In this document: positions 1-9,388 of the stretch, piece by piece
Layout: each line of letters begins with the position of its first letter
Position numbering within the stretch: position 1 is the stretch's first letter
NCBI GenBank assembly: GCA_000507305.1
Contig: DF240057.1
Location: 72,088-136,087 of the forward strand
Source of the DNA: Breviolum minutum Mf 1.05b.01
Taxonomy: Eukaryota > Sar > Dinophyceae > Suessiales > Symbiodiniaceae
Length of the DNA: 64,000 nucleotides
Direction: 5' to 3'
Position numbers and translations under genes: made by a program
The notes under the pieces: generated by a model
The model's database searches: none
Told to the model about the DNA's origin: nothing
The model's input: only the letters and a program-made list of their open reading frames with translations

Positions 1-248
1 TCTTCTTCTTGTTCTTCTTCTTGTTCTTCTTCTTGTTCTTCTTTTTGTTCTTCTTCTTGTTCTTGTTCTTGTTCTTGTTCTTGCTCTTGTTCTTGCTCTT
101 GTTCTTGATCTTGGTTTTTGTTTTGTTCTTGTTGTTGTTGTTGTTGTTGTTGCTGTGGCTGTTGGTGTTGCTGTTGGTGTTGCTTTTGGTGTTGGTGTTG
201 GTGTTGGTGTTGTGGTTGTGGTTGTTGCGGTTGTGGTTGTGGTTGTGG

Positions 249-294
<46 letters not shown>

Positions 295-305
295 CGTTGT
301 TGTCG
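1..305. repeat. Compound simple repeat, TTCTTG-type to GTT-type
   Basis: The window opens inside a low-complexity tract. It begins with TTCTTCTTG-like hexamers, passes through TTGGTG/TTGTGG variants and ends as a nearly pure GTT array. All three + frames are open only because the unit length is a multiple of three, so the Leu-, Cys- or Val-rich translations are not evidence of a protein. The repeat starts before the window. Confidence 0.95.
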
Positions 306-1572
306 ATTGTTGTTGGTTTTACTCCTGTATTCTTACTTTTGTTTGGAGATTCCCCTAGCAGTATTTCTTCAATGAGGATGTCAGAGCTACCGCAGAGGCC
401 TGGCGGGCAATGTGCCTGATGACTTTGGTATGAACATGCATGAGTTTTTGCGTGCCTGGTAAAGCTTTTGGTCAGAAGCGATCATTGAGTGGTAGTAGAG
501 TCTGAGGGATCACGCAGCCATAAAGAAATGGACGATTATGCAGCGGGAAAATTTGATTGAATAGTTTGATCTGTATTTGAGTGTCAGGCGGACAGCTCTG
601 ATTGCAATGGCCGGGGGGGGCAGTGTGGATGCGGCAGAGAAGATTAAGAGCCTTTTTGGGACACTTGCCTAGCTTTTGAAGTGTGCTTTGGTGTGGGTTC
701 TTTGATACCAAGTTTTTTTGATCTTGTCTCAAAAAGTGCTCTGTCTGCTCTGACTTTGCTTGATACCAAGGGTGGGTAATAGGGTTGATCCCAAAGTATG
801 GGGCGCCTGGGTGGAGAATTTGGCGTTGGCGCCTCAGCGTTTTGAGTACATGACTCATCGCTGTAAGTCTAATCGACAGGGTGAGCTTCAGTTCACACGG
901 AACTTGAAATGGCCCGTATGGGCCTATATGTGAAATTTTATGTGCACGCTTTGAGCGAGGCATTCAGGCCAGTCCCAGCCCATGGCCAGGGCCTGAACGA
1001 CTACAAGATATTGATGCTTTTGATGAAGCTGGTAGATTTTCTCGCCTAGGCTGGACATTTTCAAGAAATAGATCATGAAAGCAAACGGGAAAGAGAGGCC
1101 GTTACTTCTGACCTGTGGGACAATTGGAACCAGCCTTCAAGAAGCAGTGGGAGACATGGATCGCGTAGGGAAAATGATAGCTCAACCAATGTTTAGGTTG
1201 CTGTTTACTATTCAAGGCAAATCCCCAAGTGATAATCTGTTTCAAAGGGGGTTGGGTAATAGACGACAGTCATTAGCCACCAACCAACCATTGACTGAAT
1301 CACTAATTCTTTCATGGTCTCTCCTTTTGTGCAAACTTATCGTTCTGCTCTCTGACGAATGATCGCAATAGCAATGATTTCTTCCCAGCCAATGTGGGGC
1401 ACCTGGGATTTGACTTGCGCAGCTAACCATTTGAGACACACTTGAGAATTCCTAGATGTCAATGAAATAATTGGTGCGACCTGATTTTCAATATATAACT
1501 AAAATGCGTGGGTGTGGCAAGCAATACCAAAGTCCTAGAAGTCTACTTTTGTCGCACCAGCCTGAGTTCTGA
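306..1572. other. No confident gene; scattered coding-like scraps
   Basis: No recognisable gene. The + strand has short runs with protein-like composition (for example NDYKILMLLMKLVDFL near 996-1045), interrupted by stops, and the - strand is open for 163 codons at 472-963 with no family resemblance. A decayed gene or small exons are possible; no splice series could be built. Confidence 0.4.
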
Positions 1573-2250
1573 TTGTTTCAATGTTATCTTCTGGGCTTGG
1601 GTTCTGCCTTCTTGGACCGAGAGGAAACCGACAAGTTGCACATGGAGTTCTTGACTGAAGATCACTATTTAAAAGGCAAACACCTGGCTGGTGTAGCAGC
1701 AAACTTCCTTGTTCAGGATACGTTCTTGCAACGTTTGATTGAAAACCCCCAGCGTATGCAACTTACCAAAGATGCAGGTACCTCTGAAATGTTCTAGTCG
1801 AGCAACTGGGTTTTGAAGCTTTTGCAAATTAAACGGCTTGTACGAGAACATGTAAAGAGACGCTCATACCTCCGAGTCGTTGAGAGCAGCAAACTTCATT
1901 GCGGTGGACGAAATGCAATGTTTCTTGGTGTGGCTAAGAAGCAATTCCGTGTTGAGTGCACCTGTTTTGCAGATATGGATAGCAGTGATCCAGCGCCTGG
2001 AAAGGCAAAGGGAAGGCGCTGCATGGCCACCTTGACTTGTCCATTTAGTTTGTGAGCAGAAATCAGCATTGATCAATTGCCAATTGCTTATGATATTTGG
2101 GGACTCGAAGGCCTGCGAAGCCAATGTCGACAGCCTTCACTGATCGAGGGGTGCGTCAACTTAGAGACTCTTACTGGCCATCAGTCTTGCATTGGCTTTT
2201 CTTCAATAAGATTCAATGGCAACTATTTTGGTGACATTTGGCTTCCGTAG
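1573..2250 (+). pseudogene. Possible decayed coding region, family unknown
   Basis: One + frame stays open across about 225 codons with only two internal stops (a TAG at 1795 and a TGA at 2053) before a further stop near 2248. Its composition is protein-like, with charged and aromatic residues (LTEDHYLKGKHLAGVAANFL; KRLVREHVKRRSYLRV; ISIDQLPIAYDIWGLEG). No domain is recognised. It could be a dead transposon gene or exons read across introns. The + orientation matches the retroelements that follow. This is a composition-based guess. Confidence 0.25.
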
Positions 2251-2363
2251 ACTGAGACTCAGAGACGGACAAGTTTCGATCAGATTAGGAACTAGTTTTT
2301 CCTCGTGGCACAGGATGATGATAATGAAAAAGTTCGCGATGACACTTTGAAATCGAGATTGCA

Positions 2364-2364
2364 G

Positions 2365-2430
<66 letters not shown>

Positions 2431-2447
2431 CGATGATGATCATGATC

Positions 2448-2514
<67 letters not shown>

Positions 2515-2534
2515 CGGCGACGATGACAACGACG

Positions 2535-2608
<74 letters not shown>

Positions 2609-2745
2609 CATGATCATGATCATGATCATGATCATGATCATGATCATGATGACGACGATGACGACTATGACGCCGCTGCCGCCGACGACGACGACGATGA
2701 CGACGACGATGACAAGGGCGATGACAATGGCGATGACGATGATGG
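2364..2745. repeat. Large GAT-trinucleotide array with a GATCAT core
   Basis: Long (GAT)n runs at about 2365-2515 and 2538-2605 are followed by a self-complementary (GATCAT)n tract at about 2606-2650 and then degenerate GAC/GAT units to about 2745. Open frames across it (poly-Met, poly-Asp, poly-His or poly-Ile) are artefacts of the 3-base unit. The GATCAT part is palindromic and could extrude hairpins. Confidence 0.95.
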
Positions 2746-5277
2746 GCGGTTTCACATAGACATAAACCAAAAACAACCAAAGAATGGGACTTGTTTTCCA
2801 AAAAAAGTAGAATTTCATCACATGGGTAGTGGGCTGCGGCCCACACAAGGAGTCCTATCTCTTCTGGGTAAGAATGTAAGAAGAGAGGGCACTTTTGAAG
2901 ATTCGACTAATAAATGCAAAGCTCTGGTTTGGGTTGTAAGACGATGCAAAACCTCAAGTTTTACTTGACCCGCATGGTCTACAGTCTCCCTTGACCTGCT
3001 TGTTGAGGTTCGTATGCGTGAAGGCTGGCTCCTCAGGCTTGTGTGATTCTCTCTGGATGTGGTCTACCACTCATTGCTTGGAAACGAAGATGTCAATGAC
3101 ATACTGTAAGGCCATTTTTCATGGACTGACAAGAGCAAAAGGTCGCAATGAGTTGAGAGTGTGTAGTAGTTTTTTGAGCTTTAATCTTTGACGGACTTCT
3201 GATTTCCCTGCCTTCTTAGGTGTGGCAACAAAGCATCTTCTCAGGATGGAGCAACAAGACTATTCCAAGTTGTACGAAGATCCCGGTCCGTCAAAAACGA
3301 AGGTGTGGATCCCTGACATGGTTTTCGACCACTGAAAAGTGACTCGTTGATTGCCATTGGCAGGATGTTTTGCATGTGCACCCTGCTGGTCAGCCTACCC
3401 ACGCCTGCGCTCACAACATGGTTGCGGACTGGATGCGCGTGTTTTCAGCATGCTCATGGTTGTTACAGGGACGTGGCAAACTTATCTACATGATATTGGT
3501 ATAGATCAAGATATGATATCCCTCCAACTTCTTATTTGTTGCAATCTGCAGGACCCCGTAAAGGTGAAAGTGGGTCTGACCCTCAAGTGCAAGACAACAT
3601 ATTGATGAAGCATTTTGCAAGAATTTCTGCTTCATACATTTAGGGTTTACCTTTCAAAGTCTGTCAAGGTACTTGTGTTTTCTCCGCTATTTTGGGCAGT
3701 GAGTCTGCTTTCCTCACTCTGTTGGTTCAAATGCAACATTTTTTCTATCCTTTGCAGATCTCTTCTCCCTTGGCCAAGGAGCGCACTCATATCCTCAAGC
3801 ACAAAGTCCTGGTGTTCGCAAGGTCCAATTCTGAGCTCACCTAGAATTATCTATGTGCATATATACACTCTGAGTATTCATGACATTGTTTGCTGGTGGA
3901 GCTTTTAGTTCCCCAGGTGGTAGCTGTAGGGTTCTTACTTCAGTGTGAAAAGTGTCGATGACTTCGATGGCACTAGGTGCCATGTCTGCTGCTTGGTGCT
4001 GGGGGTTGGGGAAGTTGAGAGAACTTTTACAGGTGCCGTTGCAGGTGGAAATGTAGGTGGAATTGGAGGTGCCATTGCTTGCTGCTATTTGGCTGCTATG
4101 GGCAGAAGGGCTGGGGCTGAGGAGTGGTGACAACTGTATATAGAGATACATCCAGGGGACGTGGGAATGCCACGGCCCACGTTAGCTGCTGCTGTGCTCT
4201 GGTGGTGGTGGTCGTTACTACCTGTGGATTTCCACCAAGGCTTTGGAGTATGCCCAAGGTGGGTAGACGTGATGAGTCATAAGTAGAAATAATACTGAGG
4301 TGGACACAGTGAATGCCAGTGTCTATTGAGTGTATCGCAAATGCGATGGTCCACATTGAAAACATGATCTTGCAAACTGATCGTTTCATTGAAAAACACT
4401 GCATAGGATGTAAACAAAAATGCAGACACATTTTGGGTTCGATGGAGCCATTTGATTTGGGAACCTGGGGATATACATTTGGAAAATTGCCAGAGTTTGG
4501 GAACTAGCCTCTAGCATTCTTGCAGGTAGTGCACATGAGCATGAGCTGCTTTTCCAGCAGAGCATGACTCGGAAGGGACGAGTCAGCGCTGATCCGACAG
4601 CGACCACCGCTGGACAGTACAGACGTCCAAAGATAGAGGCACTTGTTCTTTCGATTCGGGATTATGTTGGGATATTTTAATAAAGAAAGGCAATTAGCTA
4701 CCACCTAGAGTCCAAAACTTATAAAGTCATACCAAAAGGCAAAGGCATGATGGAAAAAATATACAGATTGTAAATCGGAGGGGGTGATAAAAAATACAAC
4801 AGGCATGAACTACTTGTTTTGTGAAGGACCTACGATCAACAAGTGAAACGATGATGAGAACAATCAACACTGACCAAAGATGTTTGCAGATTTTGTCGCT
4901 TTTTCTATGGGTGTTTCGTCGTTTTGCTTCTTTTATTTTCTTCTTTGTTCTGGTGCCGTTCCCGTCCTCTTATTGTTCTTTTCTTCTTTCCTTCGTGCTG
5001 TTGCTTCATCTAATCAATGTAGATATCATATGAAAAAAATTGAATATGTCCTTGTGTCACCTTGACATCCCTCATAAAGTTGTGATGCCTTAAAAGATCA
5101 GACGAATATGAGAAAGCAACACCAAAAAACCGGCAGGCAGAAATAAGGTCCACGTCAATAGTACAGTTGAACAATAGTGAAAAGGGAAACAGTGTTTTAA
5201 AGATAAAGATTGAACAGCTATGATGTATGATGGTGGATTTTGCTTTGGCTTCTGGAGTAGAGAAGAGTTTTTGTATG
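2746..5277. other. Intergenic or decayed sequence upstream of the LTR element
   Basis: No gene can be supported. Near 3220-3330 the + strand reads a plausible stretch (ATKHLLRMEQQDYSKLYEDP followed by KTKVWIPDMVFDH) that then hits stops, perhaps a relic. The sequence becomes AT-rich and non-coding toward 4700-5277. The last four bases (TATG, 5274-5277) match the four bases after the 3' LTR and are the likely target-site copy. Confidence 0.5.
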
Positions 5278-5422
5278 TGTGAGAATCATCATTCATACAT
5301 GTGTTGCTGGGCATGACATTCATGCATTCAGCTTTTCCTGCAATGGGATCCGCTACCGATACGGTGGCTCAAGTCAACCGCGTAAAAGGATGCGCAAGTG
5401 TTTTGCCGCTACTGATTTCAAA
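5278..5422 (+). repeat. 5' LTR
   Basis: Starts TGTGAGAATC and ends near TTTCAAA. The shared identity with the 3' copy covers 147 bp (5277-5423). It contains a 7-bp hairpin, GCTACCG-ATA-CGGTGGC, followed by TCAAG. LTRs this short are unusual for copia elements. The LTR should hold the promoter and polyadenylation signals; none is obvious by eye. Confidence 0.93.
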
Positions 5423-5423
5423 T

Positions 5424-5435
5424 TGGTAGCGGAGC
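5424..5435 (+). other. Primer-binding site (initiator tRNA-Met type)
   Basis: TGGTAGCGGAGC lies 2 bp after the LTR. It is complementary to a tRNA 3' end GCTCCGCTACCA, which differs by one base from the common eukaryotic initiator tRNA-Met end. Initiator Met is the usual copia primer. This fixes the 5' LTR boundary and the direction of the element. Confidence 0.85.
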
Positions 5436-5475
5436 TGTGAAAGCGGCTGGATTCCCCACTCCTTGCCGGGGCGTC

Positions 5476-7830
5476 ATGTCGGCGCTCTTGGACACCTTGA
5501 GGTATCGCCCTGATGCTTTCCAAGGTAGCACAACGAATGAAGACCATGGGACAGAAGGGAAGTTTGGAATTCCTAGGTTCAATGGAGATCCGATGATGCT
5601 GCCGGAGTACACCTACAGAGTGAAGACCCGGATGGAGAAAGAGGCCAAGATGACCAAGGAGGAGATCGACAAACTGGGACCGTTGGGTCTCAGGTTGGTT
5701 GAAGGACTCCGTGGCCCTGCTCTCAGAATGGTGCAGCAATTGGATGTTCAAGCACTAGGATCTTCAGATGGTCCCAAGAAGGTTCTAGAAGTCTTCCACG
5801 CCAACCTTCGACCTCGCAAGACGCAAGAGGCCAGAGAACTCTATTCGGTGGGTGCAAGAGAAGGTGGTCCAATGTCAAGACAACCTACCGAATCTATGTC
5901 GAGTTACGTCAGCCGCCGAAGAGCTTGGTGGGCTGCACTTCGTAACTTGGATGATTCCCTGAAGTTGCCGGAATCAATTCTGGCTGAGCAGGTGTTGACC
6001 AACAGCGGCATCAGCTATGACCAACAGCTGATGGTGAGGACTATGTTGCAAGGCAAGATGACCGTGGAGTTGGTAGCAGAAGAACTGGTGAGTCAACACC
6101 CGCAACTGCATGAGCGAGAGAGGTACAATCGCCATTCAAAAGGTGGAAGCAAGGGTTGGAAGAGCAGATCGAAGTCAGGTGGTTTCCGTGGCTTCCATGC
6201 GGAGGCATTGGATGAGGACACCTGGGATTGGTCATCACAGGCCCCAACTGGTTTTGCTTCTATCGAAGATGGTGAATGGGACTACAACGATGAAGAGTCC
6301 TGCGCTGGTGGTGCTGGCTATGTCTCTGAGTATGACATGACCGAGGAGGATGACGATGAGGCCTTCCTGGTCATGAACTTCGCATTGTTGACGGAGTCCG
6401 GCTTTGACATGAACAATGAAGAAGCATGTGCACTGGCAGCAGAATCCCTTCAACTTGAGAACGAGGCCTACATGCTGAGAAGCCAAGGTAAAGGAAAAGG
6501 CCATGGAGGATTCCACCAGCAACGTCAGTGTGACATTTCTGGTCAAGTGTCTTTCCAAGAACGGAAAGCCAGACTGGCCCAGCTCAAGGCGAAGACAGAG
6601 TGTCGGCGATGTGGCATGAAAGGCCATTGGAGTGGTGATGCGGCTTGTCCCAAGGGATCACGTCGAGGAGCCAGTCCTCAGAAGAAGGGATCATCTGGAT
6701 CACGTTCAGGCAGCAGCAAGAATGGTTCGAAGGGCAAGTCGACCAACAAGCCGCGTGTTGTGTACTTTTCCATGACCAACACCGATCCAGGACCAAGAGA
6801 AGGTTATGGGCTCATGGCTTTGGCTTTCACCGGAGCTCGCATTCCGCCACCGAGTTCGCTGGATGCTGCTGTAGTGACTACATCGGGTACTACCAGACCA
6901 AGCAGTTCGTCGAGCCCTGTGTCACTTGCTCAGGCACCTATTTCCATGTTGAGCTCTATATCGACTGAGGAGATGCAGCAGGCCCAGAGGATGAGAGAGT
7001 TGGCAAAAGACAAGGTCCGCAATGCTCGAGAAGGAATTCAACAACAAGATCTTCGTGACCTTCAACAAGCTCATGATGCCCTGAGCAGCTTGCTGGAAGT
7101 TTCCGCTGGATCTATGGTGGAGAATGCGATGACAGCACTGGCTGTTATGGAAGTGGATGAAGAAGGACAACCATCACCAATCCAGTCAGAAGGCACCGCA
7201 CCTGCTGAACCTGGTGTTTTGGCCAAGGTGATCCCCAACTGTTTTGCACCTTTTGGATCACCAGCTCGTCAAGCCTACTTGGATAGCTTCTTGGACAATG
7301 TGGTGATGGATGCTCCAGGATGGCGTATGGCATTCAATGAACGATGGTGGGAGTTTCATCCAGGTCACCCCATGTTCACTGAATCTGATCGTGAGAAGAT
7401 TCGACAATTTCAGGAGTTGGCAGCAAGGGGTGAACCACAGTTTCCACAAGATGAGGGTATGTTGGCAATTCAGGATCAGATCAGCAACCCCAATCCACCA
7501 TCAGCTTCAACATCTCCTGTAATGACAACACCAGATCCACTACAACCACAACACATCCAACAACCTGTTTCTGGACTACAGCAACCTTCTTCATTACCAC
7601 CAGCAACCACCAATTCAACTGCTACTGGATGTAAACACACAAGGACTACCAGAAAGGGCACCAACAAGTACTATGACATCACTACCTGCCTGGACTGCCA
7701 TGAGGTGATCAAGCGTGAGAAGAAGTCTGTGAGTGTAGGAGAAATGACATCGACACCTACTACCGGAGTGGAGCCAGGAGCTTGTTCACATACAAGGTTG
7801 TCTTGGAAAGGCAGCAATGGAGTGGAAGAA
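5476..7830 (+). CDS. copia Gag-like protein, N-terminal part of the polyprotein
   Basis: Structural protein that should package the element's RNA. The first in-frame ATG is 5476; the frame is open from 5437, overlapping the primer site. The N-terminal 230 residues are a typical soluble, helix-rich copia gag core. A zinc-knuckle-like motif CRRCGMKGHWSGDAAC (C-x2-C-x4-H-x6-C) lies near residue 376, in a basic Ser/Gly/Lys-rich RNA-binding tail. Near the end come two related Cys/His units: CKHT...CLDC (about 7630-7700) and CSHTR..., whose second half continues in the next frame as WKKTCLDC. The true frame therefore changes at about 7820-7830, and the rest of this open frame (to 8055) is out of register. 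The odd points are the knuckle spacing and the frame change inside a duplicated motif. Confidence 0.85.
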
Positions 7831-9388
7831 GACGTGCTTGGACTGTGGCTTCATGCAAAGAGGCTATGTCAATGCTCAATCCTATGGACGTCAAGCTCAA
7901 CGTCAAGATGGCGCTTCAAGTGTTGCAGCTGGACCGTCACTGAGGTTGAGTCAGATGCAAGAGGTCTTCCGCACGTGCTTGGTGGTAGCCAATGTCAAGG
8001 CTCAGGAAAGAGGAGATCAAGCCGTCTCTGCACAGGATCTACACCGGATCCTTGACGCAGCATTGGCTGGCATGACTATGACTCTGACGACGTCTGCAAC
8101 AAGTGGCTATCAACCTCCATCTCTTGAGTGGCAACAAGCAGGCCAACATCCCAATGATCGCAAGAGATTGACCTTCGGAGAGCACAAGAACACGACCTAT
8201 GAATGTGCTTTTGGAACTTTGACTGACTATGTCATTTGGTGTCAAGGTGCTGTACGTCCCTCGTCATGCAAGGGCATGAAAGACTTTGTGCAGTACTGTG
8301 AGGAGAAGAAGGCACTGGTGGCTTCACGAGATCGTCGCTTTCCTTCAGGACAGCAGACTGTGCCGGAGGGTTACATGGCTTTGGATGATCAAGGAGAGCC
8401 ATCAGAGAGTCACCTTATTGCAATCTTGGATTTGGGTTGCAATAAGACATGCCATGGAGATCGATGGCTGGCACGATTTCAGCATGCTGCTGGCATTGAC
8501 ATCATTCCGATGTCGGCAGATGAAGGCACTGGGTTTCGTGGCATTGGAGGCAAGATCAACACCACTGGAACCAGACATCTCCACATTGGCTTTGAGCTCA
8601 AGGATGGCAACATGGCCGTTGGAGATCTTCACAGTGTTGAACTTCAAGACAGTGACGCTCCTTTGCTTTTGTCTATCAATGATCAGAGGAAGCTTGGACT
8701 TCAGGTACACCTCACTGATGATGGAGATGAGGTCTACAGCACTCGGCTTGGAGCAAACCTATGTGTGGCAGACTACAATGGACTTTTGGGCATTCGCCTA
8801 CTTCCTTCCGACTTGGCACTTCTTGGACTTGGAAGTGTTGAGTCACCATCAGAGACTGAAGTGCCTGGATTTGGCGGGGATGTCTCATGTGAAGCGATGG
8901 ACTTTGAAGCTTCACGGAAGGATTGCCACACCGAGGCTCTGAGCGAACTTTCATCAGGAGTGCTGGCTGAAGACTTGACATCTGTGAATGAGGTCTTCCT
9001 TACCTTGGAGAACGAGAGGAAGAAGACCATGAGCAAGGGCCAGAAGAAGATGGTGGAGCAGTCCATCCAAGAAGTTCAAGCCTCTGACATCAGCATGTGG
9101 TCAACGCTTCGAGGTCACAAGTCGATGTCACCTTTGCCAAAAAGATGCAAGGTTTTCCTGATGGAGATCTTTGCTGGTGCAGCCGTTCTCACTTCAATGG
9201 CATTGCAGATGGGATTGCACACTGCGGCACCGATTGACATCGCCTTGGATGGAAGTGATCTCTTGAAGGCCAGTGTTCGCATGGAGATTGAGCAAGAGAT
9301 CGATCGTCTCGATCCCTATTGCTTGACGTTCGCGCCAGTGTGCGGCCCATGGGGCATGGTCGAGGCTGAATATGGCCAAGAGCAATGA
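7817..9388 (+). CDS. copia Pol, part 1: protease and methyltransferase-like N-half
   Basis: Continues gag in frame 2. It begins with WKKTCLDC, completing the second CxH/CxxC unit. A retropepsin-like aspartic protease core ILDLGCNKTCHG has its Asp at about residue 205; Leu replaces the usual Thr or Ser of D-T/S-G, yet the position and context fit the element protease. From about residue 449 a Rossmann-type segment follows: MEIFAGAAVLTSMALQMG (like motif I of C5-cytosine methyltransferases), PIDIALDGSDL, then LTFAPVCGPWG with Cys509 where the catalytic Cys of motif IV lies. The frame runs out at 9388, and the fold continues in frame 3. The methyltransferase call rests on motif order only and activity is unknown. 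Confidence 0.8.
   Translation: MEWKKTCLDCGFMQRGYVNAQSYGRQAQRQDGASSVAAGPSLRLSQMQEVFRTCLVVANVKAQERGDQAVSAQDLHRILDAALAGMTMTLTTSATSGYQPPSLEWQQAGQHPNDRKRLTFGEHKNTTYECAFGTLTDYVIWCQGAVRPSSCKGMKDFVQYCEEKKALVASRDRRFPSGQQTVPEGYMALDDQGEPSESHLIAILDLGCNKTCHGDRWLARFQHAAGIDIIPMSADEGTGFRGIGGKINTTGTRHLHIGFELKDGNMAVGDLHSVELQDSDAPLLLSINDQRKLGLQVHLTDDGDEVYSTRLGANLCVADYNGLLGIRLLPSDLALLGLGSVESPSETEVPGFGGDVSCEAMDFEASRKDCHTEALSELSSGVLAEDLTSVNEVFLTLENERKKTMSKGQKKMVEQSIQEVQASDISMWSTLRGHKSMSPLPKRCKVFLMEIFAGAAVLTSMALQMGLHTAAPIDIALDGSDLLKASVRMEIEQEIDRLDPYCLTFAPVCGPWGMVEAEYGQEQ

Noticed and set aside
9..375. Long open frames in the opening repeat (Leu-, Cys- or Val-rich)
   Set aside because: Pure product of 3- and 6-base repeats; all frames are open and no unique sequence is included.
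2285..2848. Frames of more than 180 codons across the GAT array
   Set aside because: Same reason; the translations are poly-Ile, poly-His or poly-Met/Asp.
5101..5276. tRNA or other structured RNA genes around the LTR element and elsewhere
   Set aside because: Looked for cloverleaf-like A and B box patterns by eye; none convincing. The Met-type match at 5424 is a primer site, not a tRNA gene.
8286..8942. 218-codon frame inside the copia Pol region
   Set aside because: Overlaps the protease frame, which has motif support; this frame has no motif and is a shadow.
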